A stretch of 64,000 nt of DNA from Manihot esculenta. Its lineage: Eukaryota > Streptophyta > Magnoliopsida > Malpighiales > Euphorbiaceae. The notes beneath the pieces are model-generated. The model did not search any database. It was given only the letters and a program-made list of their open reading frames with translations, and had not been told where the DNA came from. This document shows, piece by piece, positions 44,540-56,695 of the stretch (positions are counted from its first letter, which is position 1; the number at the start of each line of letters is the position of its first letter). The position numbers were made by a program, and so were the translations under genes. The stretch lies in assembly GCF_001659605.2 (NCBI RefSeq), contig NC_035170.2:16382265-16446264 (forward strand), in the 5' to 3' direction.

Positions 44540-46283
44540 TGACTCGCGGTTGTTGAAGCCGGTCAAAAATAACCTTTTCGATTATCAACAATTTTACAAC
44601 TGCTGATAGTGGTAAAGGATCGAATCCACAGAGAATTGTAAACTTATCTATTTTTCTCAACAAAACCAAGAGATTAAACTGGATGAGAAACTGAAAGCAA
44701 GTAACTGAAAGCGGAACAAAAGTAAAGTGCAATAAAAGTAAAAAGGGGGGTTTTGAGATTGATTTAATTAGCAAACTACTGAAAGCAATTAAATAAGCAA
44801 GTAATTAAAATAAAAGAGAAATTCAATATGAGAAAGATTTAGTTGAAGATATGGATCCACTTTGATTGCTTGGATTGATCATTGAAACTTATGTTCTCTT
44901 GATTGATTCAATAGATTAGTTATGGGGATGGAAAACGCTTCTCACCACCATGTCTCTCCTTATGATTAAATCAATTAGGGAATGTCCTCTAATCAATTAC
45001 TAATTAACAAATTGCCAAGGAATGTCCTTGGGCCTTAGGCATCAAAACAATTATTAATTGCATGAAGAAAGAGAGGGATCCAATCCTAACTACCCAAACG
45101 CATGGAGATGTTGCTAGATCATACAATTTCTTAGTTGTTACACCAAGTGTTCTTATGTTTGAATAATTCCAGCAACTACGGACTAAAAATTATCCCAACT
45201 AACAATCAATTACCTTGCAATCAAGAATCAAGTGGCTAATTTGATCAAAACAACAAAGTAATCATAGATTCAAGCACCAAATTGTATGAATATTGAACAA
45301 ATCAAAGACAAATAGTTTATGTTCAGATCTCACAATCCATAAAACAACCTTAGTTTCAACCAATCTTCAACTAGAATAAAAGGTTTCAGCCACTCATGGC
45401 TGAAACAAAACAGAAAATAAAAGGAGAACACAAAAGAAGATGAACTGAATTGATGATGGAGATGGTGCGCCTTGCTTGGCCGGATGGGGGAGAAGGAGTT
45501 GCTGTCCAATCTGCCTTGGATGGCCTCTTTGCGATCTTTTAATATGTTTTAAGGTGCTGTCTTAGGGTTTCACGGGGCTGCCCACATTTTAAAAGGCTGT
45601 CCAAAACGCCCTTGGTCCAAGATGTGCCATCCATGCACATGTGTGAAGGGGAAAACATGGGGCATGTGTGGCTTGTACAAGAATGGGTCTTTTGGTCTTT
45701 GTTTGTTGTCCAAGTGTCTTCAAGATGCTGCTCAAGGTGCCCAAGACTTGCCTTCACACTCTCCTTGCCACCCATGCACTAATAAGGAAGGTGAAGCCTT
45801 CTTTGCAATTTGAATTTTGAATGTGCAAGGCATGTGGTGGCAAGCATGTGATCTTTGGATTTGGCTTCCTTGATAAGCTGGATTTTGAAATTCAAAATTT
45901 GAATATGAATCTTGAAGATTTGAAATTCAAAATACTTTTCTTATTTGGCTCTTCATATGTGGCAACTTGAAACTTGACTTCTTGAATAAGGAAAGGCTAC
46001 TTGGAGATTTGAAATTTGAATTTCAAATTGCTTTGACTAAATGTTCTTTCCTTCTTTGCCACTTTCCTTATTTAGAACTTTCTTTATTTAGTTTCATTTG
46101 AATTCAACTTGGCAGGCTTGCTCTACTTTGCTCCAATTAAGGCAGTTTTAAGGGTATTTTCTCCAAAATATCATTTTTCACCATTTTCTGCAAAATAATG
46201 TCAAGAGTACTAAATTAAGCAAAAATCATGCAATTAATCATCAATAATATCAAGATAAAAAAGGACTAAAATATGTTCTATCA
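44540..46283 (-). repeat. 5' LTR of element F
   Basis: 1744 bp from TGACTCGCGGTTG to ATGTTCTATCA. It carries the conserved hairpin at 45383-45406 and a variant of the ACGT palindrome near 45014-45030. On its right it joins the tail of another LTR of the same family. Confidence 0.9.
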
Positions 46284-46395
46284 TCTCTTTACACCATTTT
46301 TTACAAAATAAGATCAAAACCACAAAATTAAGCAGAAAAAGTGTAAATTAACATCAATAACATCATGATAAAATGGTCTAAATTATGCTCTATCA
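46284..46395 (-). repeat. Tail of a further Athila LTR
   Basis: 112 bp matching 5010-5122 (TCTCTTTACACCATTTT to ATGCTCTATCA). It shows that element F inserted into, or recombined with, an older LTR of the family. Confidence 0.83.
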
Positions 46396-46988
46396 CATAA
46401 CATCAGAACTAATGAAGGTGAACAATAAAAAATGCTATTAAGAATATCTCAAAGTGAAAGAAGATTGTTAATAGCTAATAATAATATAGTTTATTTGCAA
46501 TTATCATCTTTTGGTATTATAATTAATATGTATCCAGCTCATTTTTACAAGCCATAGAAAATATCAAGTTTGATAAATGGTTAGATTTATAAAAGATGAG
46601 TTAAAATCTATGGAATAAAATAAAATATGGAATCTCATCAAATTGCTAGAATAATCTAGTTTAGTAAAGTGTAAGTGGGTCTTTAAACTTAAATAAAACT
46701 TAAATGGCAATGTTTAATAATATTAATTAAGACTTATTGGTAAGGGTTATAAAGATATTGCATACTATAAATGATTTGAGCTTATTATGTAAAACTAAAT
46801 TTTATTTCAAATAATTTTGACATAAAAGATATAAAGGCATTCTATATGACAAAAATTGAAATTTTCATAATAGATTGCAAAGACTATTAAGATTGTGTCA
46901 GAAAACCTACATTGATAAATTCTAGAACGGTTTGATATGTATAAATGTTCAATAGTAATTGTTTTCATGTAGAAAAAGGAAAGGTCCA
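46396..46988 (+). pseudogene. Ty1/copia reverse transcriptase fragment
   Basis: Broken frames contain AIENIKFDKW, a KDELKSM stretch, SLVKCKWVFKLK and RLIGKGYK (about 46545-46760), recognisable as the start of a copia RT. The remainder, with QKTYIDK near 46895-46920 and a CSIVIVF stretch, corresponds to later RT sequence; the catalytic part is deleted or unreadable. Confidence 0.65.
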
Positions 46989-47529
46989 TTGGCTTAAAAA
47001 GACAACAACTTTACAGTTTTTCATATTTATAGCATAAACTTTTAATTTTGGATTAAAAAATTTCAACTTTTGAATTTGTTATAATTATAATAATTTTTTA
47101 AATTAATTGTAGTTATATTTAAATTAATTTACACGATATATTATATGTCATTATTTTTACCATATAAATAACTTATTAACTGGAATTAAACCTTAATTAA
47201 GATTCTAAACCCTTAATTATATGAAATTCTTAAATTATATAATTGAAATATTGAATTCACTCGTACTTAAATACGAATCTTAATTGAGGATTTTAGATAA
47301 TTAGGAGTTTAGATCTTAACCAAAGTTTAGTTCAAGTTAATAAAGTTTCTTATATGGTGGTAAAAATAATGACACATGGTATGTTATATTATCTAATTTA
47401 AATTGGCCAAAATTAATTAAAAAAGTTATTACAATTACAATAAATTTAAAAATTGAGCCTTTTTATCCAAAATTAAAAATTTAGATTATAAATGTGAAAA
47501 CTCTTAAAGTTAGAGTCTTTTTGGACCAA
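46989..47529. mobile_element. Foldback MITE-like insertion (Mutator-like flanks)
   Basis: About 541 bp whose left and right halves are imperfect inverted copies along almost their whole length. The left begins TTGGCTTAAAAAGAC, and the right, inverted, begins TTGGTCCAAAAAGAC. The symmetry centre is near 47255. The flanks AAAGGTCCA and ATAGGTCAA may be a 9-bp target duplication with two changes. It splits the copia RT-RNase H sequence. Confidence 0.65.
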
Positions 47530-47830
47530 TAGGTCAAAAGAAAATTTAGTCTTAGTCAATATTTAAAGAATGATGTGGGATATAAAGAAATAAAATCAAT
47601 TTCTTATGCTTCTAGTATGATAGTTTAATGTATAATTAAATCTGCATGAGATCTGGCTTTATAATGCTTGAGTGCTTACAAAACAATGAAGCAGCATATC
47701 ATTGGAAAGTTGCAAATACAATTTTATGATACTTTTAAAGAATTAAAAGTTATATGCTCATATATTACAAAGTCTAATCACTTAAAAATGGTTGGATACT
47801 CATATACCATAGTAGAAAAATTATATCCAT
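47530..47830 (+). pseudogene. Ty1/copia RNase H fragment
   Basis: Frames include KFSLSQYLKNDV, IKSISYASSMI, a MRSGF-like stretch and KSNHLKMVGYSY, which follow the order of the copia segment running from the end of RT into RNase H. Stops and frame changes interrupt it. Confidence 0.7.
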
Positions 47831-48637
47831 TTTAATTTATGATCTTATTATGATAAATTATTGGTGCTATAGTATATGTATAGAAGTATATGAATAAATA
47901 ATGAACAACTATCATAATATTTTTGTAGTTTACTATCGCAAAATATTTAAAAGAATAATATAAGATTTGTTCACTTGTGCACACCTTATATAAATTGTAA
48001 CATTAAAGTTTATATCCTTTAGGCAACATTTCATCTGTAATTATGACTGTCATGTCCTTTAGTATCATCCGATATTAATTGATATTTACTTTAAATAATG
48101 TTCGTTAGTTTGGGTATTTTATTGATGTGTATATATACATTTATAAGCTAAGTCTCTCTCTACCTATTAGGTTTTACACACGCAAAAATTCTATTGTTAA
48201 TACTAAATAATAAAGTTACTAGAGTTATTCTTAGTTAGAAGCCTACATTGTTAAAAGTCATGTAAAATTAAAAAGGATCAAGAGAGATCAAAATGGTGTG
48301 AACTAATTTTATATTAAATATATTTTTCATATTTGTGAGATTTAATTTATTTAAAATCTACTATTCAAATATTTGATAATCTTCATCATACTCAAATTTA
48401 TAACATATTCATGTTTATGATCTATTAAGAATACTTTACAATGAAATGTTAACGAGGAGTCTTTGTGGGGACCTAGCCATAGTTTGATGTGAAATTTTAG
48501 AATCCCACATCGTTCAGCAAATGACAAGTTGAATAATATATAAATCCTAGCTATTAAACTACTAAATAACTTGGTTAACCATTTTGGATCAAGTGAAAAA
48601 TAGGTCTAAAGGTTATTTGGATCAGTTTGGACATGGA
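47831..48637 (+). other. Probable copia 3' end and LTR remnant
   Basis: No readable frame. ATCCCACATCG (48506-48516) and a TATA-containing segment (48130-48175) suggest LTR sequence, but no matching second copy or borders can be set. Confidence 0.35.
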
Positions 48638-49290
48638 GGTGGTGTTCCTCAAAAATATAAATTAACTAAAAATAGAAATAGAAATAAGATGGAGAGAAGT
48701 TAAGAACATAATCTCACAACTTTGCATAAACCTTATTTTTTATTAACCTTCAACCGAAAAGAAGTGTTTAGCCTCGAAGGGCATAATAAAATTGCAAAGA
48801 AATAAAAAAAAAAAAGAGAAGAAGCAGAAGTCGACTAGAGGAGACGAGATATGAGAGAGGAGGAGAAGAGAAAAATATGAGATGCCTATTCTAATTCTAG
48901 GGCAGCCTTTATATAGGTTTTTTTTCTAACAAAAAGATAAATATTCACAATTTAAAAGAAACTCTACTACTCTTATGATGACTCTTATTCCAATCCTAAT
49001 CTGATTGTGTTTCTTCTATATAAAACTAATCTGAACTCTGTATAGCTGGAGAAATAGAAATTACAGCTGGCAAAATCAAAATTCTGGAATCTGTCCGTCG
49101 TCTTGAACTACAGTTTTGGGTAAGACTGTACCCTCCAGTCAGAAAAACTTCTAAAACAACATTTTTTTATTCTATTTCTCAATTTCTACTCAAAAATCTG
49201 TCCCAAATCAAATTTCAAGTAAAAGTCAATTATTTACATCAAAATCATAAAATTTAATATAAAAAAAATGGTGAGTTTTGCAACTCATCA
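48638..49290 (-). repeat. Partial LTR of the element C family
   Basis: It aligns to about 17580-18215: ATAATAAAATTGCA, a TTTATATAG segment, CTCTACTACTCTTAT and CTGTCCGTCG blocks appear in order. It ends CAACTCATCA at 49290, which helps set the border of the LTR of C. The primer-site-proximal half is absent. Confidence 0.8.
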
Positions 49291-50059
49291 TATGGTGTGG
49301 ACTCACTGTATTACACGATCATGTGGATATCAGCTATATTATTTTGATGCCTATTAATAGAAAAGTTAACATATATAATTGTTTCATATACAACGATTAT
49401 ACCTTAACTATTAATAGCTAATATAAATATGAAGTAAATCATTTTTAAAAGAAAATTGAATATAAACTACTTTTACATAAAAAATAATATTTATTATTTT
49501 GATTTGAAGGATTTCATTATAGTGACAGAGTTTTAGTTAGATATTTTTTGAGACGCATGGTACAATCAATTATAAGGGATTCACACCATGTAATTTTTTA
49601 AGAGGGTAAAATACATCCACTCAAGTTTTAAAAATCCTCTACGTATAAAGATTGAATATTAATAAAGGACAATAAATTCATACCATTCTGTCTCATCTTT
49701 TGAGAGTTTTATACCAAAGGCTTTATTAAATTCCTTACACTAATTTTTATTTTGGCTACTTGAATTATTACTTATTTTAATGTTAATATTTTCATCCAAA
49801 TTCTTGAATTCCCTTCTACTAGTCTTTCACCTAACTTTTTATAACAAATAATCCCTTGAGTTTAATTTTATTAAATTGGTCCATCCGTTAAAAAGAGTGA
49901 CAACTCACCGACACTTTTTCTTTGACTGTAGGCTTATATTTTTCGATGACAAGAATGCCCTTTTTAATCTATCTCACTAGTTCTATATCCATAATATGTG
50001 ACTATTTCAAAAGTCTTTAACTTTTTACCTTTTTTTCATCTGATCTTAGATATTTATTA
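49291..50059. other. AT-rich spacer
   Basis: No gene. GAGGGTAAAATACATCCACTC at 49602-49622 resembles the start of repeats that I cannot delimit. The left border of the Tat LTR may lie in this stretch. Confidence 0.4.
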
Positions 50060-50537
50060 TTGGTCGTTTTTAGGAAAATATATGATGACTACCGGGCCTT
50101 GGGTATCCAGGTTATGGCCGAGCCCGTATTGGAAAGGTTAGATCTTAACTTTATCAAAGCCCGATATATAGATATGCTCTACAACACAAAGCCTAGGACT
50201 CGCTCGGACAAACAGGACAGGACTTGGGCCCACATATGGGAGGTCTAACCCAATTGACTTGATGGACATGCGGAGTAACAGACGTCGGGACATCCGAGAT
50301 CGTATCTATATGGTGCCAGATATAATTAAATAGCTACCTGACAATGGGAAAGGACGCAATAAGTCTGTACGTACAGTCCAACGTGATAATGACGGGAGGT
50401 ACTGGCATAGAACGGCGGTTATATGTCACTAGAGGGCAAAAGGGAAAAGGGATAAAAGAAGTAGGGGAGAGGCAAACCAAACTAAACTTATCAAAATACA
50501 CCTTGAGCCTACCTCTTGTTTAGATCTCAGAACATCA
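50060..50537 (+). repeat. 5' LTR of Tat element H (right part)
   Basis: The right edge AGATCTCAGAACATCA is fixed by the primer site. A GATAAAAGAAGTA sequence near 50450 is the only TATA-like element. The left edge is not determined; no second LTR lies in the window. Confidence 0.55.
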
Positions 50538-50539
50538 AT

Positions 50540-50557
50540 TGGCATCGTTTGTGGGAA
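50540..50557 (+). promoter_or_regulatory. Primer-binding site of Tat element H
   Basis: TGGCATCGTTTGTGGGAA, close to the TGGCGCCGT-TGTGGGAA form seen in plant Tat elements. I do not name the tRNA. Confidence 0.65.
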
Positions 50558-50615
50558 CGAAGGAGATCTTTTCATAGCCGGAATTCTCATCCTCATTTCA
50601 CCTACTGAGATCCAC

Positions 50616-52205
50616 ATGGCCAATCATGGTGAAAACTATATCAGAACCACCCCAAACGACTTGAGTTCGACTCAAGAAGAACCATAGTTCTCATTTTCTA
50701 GCCCGACTGCTCTAATAAGCCAGCCATCCACATTATTTAACCCCTTGCCAAGCTCAGCAGGGACTACACTCTGAACTACCTTATCTGACCAAGAGCTGCA
50801 GAATATGGCTCTCCAACTACAAAACACCGCTCATTAGCTAGGTTATATGCTGCAACAAAGAGGGCTCAACACCACACTAAGCGTACCACCCGCTGTTAAA
50901 GGGCTCACTGTCAATGAACCTCAATCCACACTAAACTATCAAGTCCTTCAACAGAACGGTAGGAGAATAGATGATGGGGATGGAGAGGCCAATCGGAGGA
51001 ACGAGCCACTAGCCAGAATAAGAGGCAGGATAGTGAGAGAGCTCATCGAGAATGATAGGGCTGAGAGTTATTCCTTTGAATCAGCCGAAAGGTCAGAGAG
51101 TGAAGAGCTAAAAAGAAACTACTGCCTGGAGAAAAGGCCTAAGAAAGAGGATGTATACGTGGATCAGAAATTGGAAAGGCTGAAAGAATAACTATTATCG
51201 GAGTTAGGGCCATGAGACAGCAGTAGTCCCCTGTTACCAACTTCATCAACGTTTGTGAGACGGATTCAACAAGAGAATATTCCTAAAAAGTTTATGATGA
51301 TAACAATGACAACTTATGATGGGACGGGAAACCCCAGGGTCTTGAACTACAAGACATTCATGGAACTGCAAACTCACTCCGATGCCTTGATGTGCAAGAT
51401 TTTTTCCACCACCTTAACAGGGCTAGCTCGGGCGTGGTTTAATAGCTTGGAGGCAGGAAGTATTAAGAGTTTCATTGACCAAGCCAAAGTATTCATTAGT
51501 AGATTCATTGCTAGGGTCCCTACGGAGAGAAAAACAAGCTACTTGGAAATTGTTCGATAGAGGAGGAACGAATCCTTAAGAGAGTATGTGGCTAGTTTCA
51601 ACTCGGAGGCTTTGTAAATACCTGAGCTTGATGAAGGAAGAGCTATAGAAACTATGCAGAAAGGCACTACCTCCCCCGAGTTCTTCGGATCACTATGCAG
51701 AAAGCCACCTACCACCCTGGTGGAGCTGATGAAAAGAGCAAAGAAGTATATAAGGCAGGATAACACCTTAACCACAAGTAGATTAGCCAAGAATGATAGA
51801 GATAGAGGAAGGGTTAAGGAGGATAAGAGACAGGACAGGCCGAGGAGGAGACAAAATTGGGGGCTTGATGCACTAAACAAGCACCAGTGGGAAAGGAAGG
51901 AGCAGAGACCTTATCAACCTCAGCTCCCCGCCGAAATCACTCCCCTAAACGTGTCTAGAGTCAAAGTGCTCACGGCAGTCCAAGACAAAGATTTCATACT
52001 GTGGTCCAAACCACTGAAAGTAGAAGCAAACAAAAGGGACTTGGATAAGTACTGCCAGTACCACCGGACTCATGGCCATGATACAAACGACTACTACCAA
52101 TTAATAAATGAAATAGAGAGGCTCATCAAGAGAGGCCACCTCCGAAATTTTGTGAAAAAGCCAGAGGGCCAGAGACCAAAAGAACATGTCTGGGGAAAGG
52201 CCTAG
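50616..52205 (+). pseudogene. Tat gag, broken
   Basis: The first ATG after the primer site (50616) gives MANHGENYIRTTPNDLSS and meets TAG at 50685-50687. The capsid region 51255-51560 has IPKKFMMITMTTYDGTGNP, LTGLARAWFNSLEAGSIKSF and FISRFIARV. The C-terminal part 51654-52205 has KYCQYHRTHGHDTNDYYQL, which matches the Tat gag Cys-His motif but has Tyr in place of the last Cys, then EIERLIKRGHLRNFV. Frame breaks occur near 51195-51250 and 51560-51650. Confidence 0.85.
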
Positions 52206-52790
52206 GAGATAGATTAGGGAACCAGTGGGATGATCAATATGATTGTAGGAGGACTAGAGGCTGTATGAGTCGAAGAGGGAAGAAGAGAAGCATAAATGAA
52301 GGGGGACGCAGTGCATAAGTGATACAGATCATCGAACATTCCCCAATGACCATCTCTTTCTCCCTAGAGGACGTGCAGAGAGTGCAGATGCCTCATGAAG
52401 ATGCCTTGGTCATCAAGGCCATCATCCATAACTTATGGGTTTGAAAAGTTTTGGTAGACGATGGCAGCAAAGTGAACCTACTGCCTACCGGGTCTTCCAG
52501 CAGATGAAGATACCTAAAGAGCAACTGGTTAAGGATCAAGCTCTAGTCAAGGGGATAAAGGGAACCACAGTAGCAGTGGAAGGAAAAGTAAAGGTATCCC
52601 TCACCCTAGGGGAATCGCCACTATCACGGACTCACTACGTGGTGTTTCTGGCGGTGAAGCTGCCCTTGAGCTACAATGCCATCCTAGAAAGATCGATGCT
52701 CTATGACTTTGAAGCAGTGACTAGCATTCAACATCTAACCATGAAATTTCCAACGGAGGAAAGGGTAGAAGTAGTCTGATGAAGACAGTA
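52206..52790 (+). pseudogene. Tat protease, degenerate
   Basis: The active-site region near 52449-52490 reads VLVDDGSKVNLLP, with Asp followed by Asp-Gly instead of the usual Asp-Thr/Ser/Asn-Gly, and lies in a different frame from the flanking open piece 52435-52779. That piece carries GIKGTTVAVEGKVKVSLTLG, LPLSYNAILERSMLYDFEAV and STYHLK-like IQHLTMKFPTEE, as in Tat proteases. Confidence 0.78.
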
Positions 52791-53163
52791 GGAGGCCAGA
52801 GCTATATACCTAGCCACAGTAGAGGAACAATGCGCCTAGCCGGAAGAAATAGACCATGAAGTTATGGAGGTATGAGATGAAAATAAGGAGGCCAGGACTG
52901 AACCTATAGACAAGCTAGAGACCTTCCCATTATCCAGAGAAGAAAACGACAAGGTTTTTAGCATCAATTCAACCCTAAAAAAGGGCCAAAAGGAAGCTGC
53001 AATGGCTTTAATCAGAAGGCATGCCTCAAGCTTTGCCTGGAAGCCCTCGGATATGCCAGAGATTGATCTTGAGGTGATGACCCACAAGCTGAACATCCTC
53101 CCCAGGGCCAATTCAGTGAAGCAGAAGAAGAGGGTCTTTAGAAAGGAGAAACAACAGGCCACG
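52791..53163 (+). pseudogene. Tat protease-RT linker
   Basis: RRHASSFAWKPSDMPEIDLE followed by THKLNILPRANSVKQKKRVF is the conserved stretch just before RT in Tat elements. It is cut at 53163 by the chromovirus and resumes at 60525 after it. Confidence 0.83.
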
Positions 53164-55656
53164 TTTAATACCCGGCTAGATTCCGGCATCGGAATCCCTA
53201 CCTCCCGGCCGAATCGCCGTTAGAATCTGGAATTCTGAAGATGCCAGAGGCTTCTAGAGGGGTAAAATGTGTTTCTAAAATGTTTTCACATGATTTCATG
53301 GTTTTAAATGAAAAAGAATTGAATTTTAAAAAAGAAAAGACCAAGGAGGCGTTTGCCAGGTTCGGCCGCCGAAAGTGAAGTTCGGCCGCCGAACGTGGAA
53401 AGGTTTTAGGAGCGCTTTTGGCCTCCGAAAGCTTTGTTTGAACGAGCCAAGGTTCGGCCGCCGAACCTCAAGTTCGGCCGCCGAACATGCATGAGTTTAG
53501 GGGGCACGTTAGGCTGCCGAAGGTGATTCAGCAGGCCAACTATAAAGGGCCCTCAGATCGGAAATAGGCGAGTTTTCTCCCCATTCTCGAGCTCAGGTGA
53601 GTTTTTGTCCTCCTTTGGTCATTTTCATGTTTTCTCTACCCATCCCTCAAGTTTTTCATGAGATCTACCTTTGTTTTGAAGTTTTGAAGCCCAAATAGAA
53701 GTTTTGGAAGTTTGGAGGCTTTTGGAGCTTGGATCCTCCACACCTCCGAGTTAGGGATCGCACCACCCCTTGATTTTCAAGAGGTAAGTGTAGATCCTTG
53801 CTTCCCTAGTGTTTTAATGAAGTTTTAAGTAAGTTTTAAGAGGTTTTAGTGGTTGAGTATGGGTAGATATGCATGTTAGGGTTTATGTGGGTTTTATGGC
53901 CAATGTGTGTTGTGTGATGCTATATTGAAGGGTTAAGCTAGTTTATGCATGTGGGAGAGTGTATGCATGATTGGAAAAGAGCAAGTGAGATTATGGGTTG
54001 TTTTGATGGTTTTGGCCTATGTGGGTCATAAGCTATCTATGCATGCTTTGGATGTTGTTTTTGGAGTTTAATCTAGTTGTTTAAGCTCCTTTGTGCATGG
54101 TTAAAGGTTTATGCATGTTCTTTTGAAGTTGGGTGCTTGTTTTGGGGTGTTTGAAAGGTTTGGGAGGCTTCAATGCATGAGAAGTTGAGTTCTGCCCTTC
54201 TGGGAAGAACTCAGGTTCGGCCGCCGAAGGTGGTTTCGGCCGCCGAACCTGCCTTTCGTTGCATGGATTAGCCGCCTAACCTTGCCCCCAAAAGTTGAGT
54301 TTTGGCTTGAAAGCAGACTTTCGGCCGCCGAAGGAAGGTTCGGCCGCCGAAAGTGCCTGACTTTCGTCTCTGGAGAGGGTCTTTCGGCCGCCGAAGGTGC
54401 CGCCGAAAGTGCCCGAGTTTCGTCTCTGGAGAGAGGGTTCGGCCACCGAAGGTGCCGCCGAAAGTGCCCTGTCCAGCCTTTTCATGGTTGTTTTCTATGC
54501 ATGTTTAAGTGATGTTCTAGGGGGTTTTTGGGTAGTGTTTATGAGTTGTTTAGAGTGTGTTGGCACCTCATTCGAGTCCACCTGTGTAGGATTGGACCCG
54601 AGGGACTGAGGAGGCCATCAGTGTTAGCAGTTGCAGCGTCAGTCGCTGTCTGCCAGAAGTGAGTAGAACTAACCTTAATCTTTTATTTTATGAAATCAAA
54701 TGCCTAAAGCATGCTCATGCATCATGTTTATATGTAATAGGTTGATTGCACTAGTTACACGAATATGAAGCATTGCATTATTTACTGTTGATGGAGATTG
54801 GACCAAGGACGACCTCACTAGCCCTATGGATAAGACCTGGCTGGGCCAGGCATTACGAAGTCCTGTGGTACCTTTTTGAGGGCCGGGCAAATAGCTTAGG
54901 GATGTTCTGGGGTTGGGTTCAATCTGTGATATGATTTGTTTGTGTTGTGACGCATTTCAGGAAAGCATGTAATTAATGAACTGTTTTCTTTGTTTCTACT
55001 CACTGGGCTTTTTAGCTCACCTCTCTCCCCTAACCCCAGTTTTGCAGGTCAAAGGTAGTCCAGGAAGACGTCAAGAGTAAAGGTTTTGGCTATGTAATAG
55101 AGTAGTGGACATGATGTAGATTAAAGGAATGTATGTAATGTAATAGATTGTAAGATAATATGTTTATGGATTAGTACTGTGCTTGGCCCTAAGACTTGGT
55201 TAGTCCCTGTTTAATACATGATGTATGTTTTGGTTTAATGTGGAGTTGTGTTTGAACTAATCTTGTGGCATGTGTTGTTTACCACGCTAGTGTTTGATGA
55301 GGACCCTAGAGGAGGTCTTATGTTTGTGGTTTGATGCATGCACAGGTTAGGTTCTAGTTCTTTGAATGTAATGCCAGTTTGATGTATGTTATGTTGACCC
55401 AGCTAGAGTGTTAATGAGGGCTCTAGTAGAGGGGTTCTTTATGTTTCCAGTTTTATCGCATACAGGTCAAGCTCGTTAGTTACATAAGATGTTTCAGTTT
55501 TTATGTTAAAGTTTTTGATCATGTATGGGATTTGACCAGGTGATAGGAAGTATGTTTGGCTTGCTACGGGTCCCGGCGGCCTTAAGCTGATCTGGATCCT
55601 AGCGCCGATGGCGGTTCGGGCCGTTACAGAGGGGTATCGGCTTCCGGGTCGTTACA
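53164..55656 (+). repeat. 5' LTR of the nested chromovirus
   Basis: 2493 bp, beginning TTTAATACCCGGC (the family start TGTAATACCC with changes) and ending CCGGGTCGTTACA. It has a TATA-like TATAAAG at 53541-53547. At least nine exact TTCGGCCGCCGAA palindromes lie in three groups: 53361-53485, 54216-54247 and 54320-54395. Confidence 0.92.
53541..53547 (+). promoter_or_regulatory. TATA-like box of the chromovirus LTR
   Basis: TATAAAG within CCAACTATAAAGGGCCCTC. It is conserved in the 3' LTR at 58404-58410. Confidence 0.65.
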
Positions 55657-55660
55657 GAGA

Positions 55661-55672
55661 TGGTATCAAAGC
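55661..55672 (+). promoter_or_regulatory. Primer-binding site of the nested chromovirus
   Basis: TGGTATCAAAGC, one change from the initiator-Met complement TGGTATCAGAGC, four bases after the LTR. Confidence 0.88.
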
Positions 55673-55955
55673 TTTGGGCCTCAAGAGTACGGTGTGTTGC
55701 ACATCGGAAAGAGGTTGGTTTAGAGGTCATAGAAGGGCAAGCACAATAGGTAAGATCATGTCCACTAGGATAGGATGTTGAGTCCTGTCTTGTATGAATG
55801 ATGATGTGTAATGGCATGATGTTATGCATGTGCATTAATGTATGTATGTTATGCTATGTATGCTATGTATGTTGCAGGTTCATGTGTTTTCATATGAACC
55901 GTATGATGCTCATGATTGTTTGTTTGCTTGTGTGTTGTTCTTCAGAGGAGCCAGA

Positions 55956-56695
55956 ATGCGAGGTGCTCGTCGATCTGTGGAATCGACTGGAGTTCCATCT
56001 GAGAGGGAAGGTATGGACACCTTCCCCCTGCTCTGCCAAGAGCGCAGTCGTGGGGAGTCAGCAGAAGGGGAACATCAAGGGACCCTGGAAGGTCTTTTGA
56101 TGTGAGCAGAGAAGGAATGGCTCCAAGAAGAATGTCAGCTAGTATGAGGGAAGTAGAGATGGATGTTCAGAGAAGAGATGTCAGTTTGGGAATCAGAGTA
56201 CCAGAAGAAGGTATGGAAGTTTTTCTGGAGGATGCTCAGACTCAGGATTCTAGAATCTCAGGTTCAGGGGGGATTAATCCCTCCACTCTGAGTACAGCCT
56301 CCACGAAAAGTAAGAAGTGGGGGAGAACCCTGAGGGGGAAGAGGAAGAAGTTCTGGAAGAATTTGAAGGCTAGTCTGGGATTAGGTGGTGGTTCGAGCTC
56401 TGGCTTAGGCAGTTCAAGATGCTTGAGGTGCGGAAGGCCGCACAAGGGAGTCTGTCTGATTGGGACTAATCTATGTTTTAGATGCGGTCAGGAAGGGCAC
56501 ATGGTACGTGAATGTCCCATCGCGCCCTGGATGGCTCAATCCCAGTGGACAACTTCAGGTAGAGCGGCTCAGCCAGCAGCTCCAGCCATGGTTCAGATTA
56601 GTGGTCGAGGCAGAGGGAGAGGGTCAGTCCCTCATTCCTCAGGTTCCCGTGGAGAAGGTCCGCCAGCTGCAGCTCGGATCTTCACCCAAGCTTAG
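55956..56695 (+). pseudogene. Chromovirus gag with its capsid core missing
   Basis: A start at 55956 gives MRGARRSVESTGVPSEREGM and ends at 56103-56105. The overlapping frame 56102-56695 continues with a basic, Gly/Ser-rich nucleocapsid carrying two zinc knuckles: CLRCGRPHKGVC (residues 107-118) and CFRCGQEGHMVREC (125-138), the second a canonical C-X2-C-X4-H-X4-C. The central capsid domain expected between them is absent, so no particle could form from this copy. Confidence 0.83.

Larger units (their letters stand above)
42474..46283 (-). mobile_element. Internally deleted minus-strand Athila element F
   Basis: Minus-strand order: LTR (46283-44540), primer site, gag fragment (zinc knuckle and tail), a jump to the end of the protease region, another jump over RT, RNase H and integrase, a hydrophilic ORF, internal hairpin/purine tract and 3' UTR. 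It could be the 5' half of the same element as the 3' LTR at 35817-37560, with the inverted segment between them, or a second copy. The LTR lengths agree (1744 bp each) but the flanks do not. Confidence 0.78.

Noticed and set aside
50060..50248. 62-codon plus-strand frame at the left of the Tat element
   Set aside because: It lies within the Tat 5' LTR upstream of the primer site; no domain.
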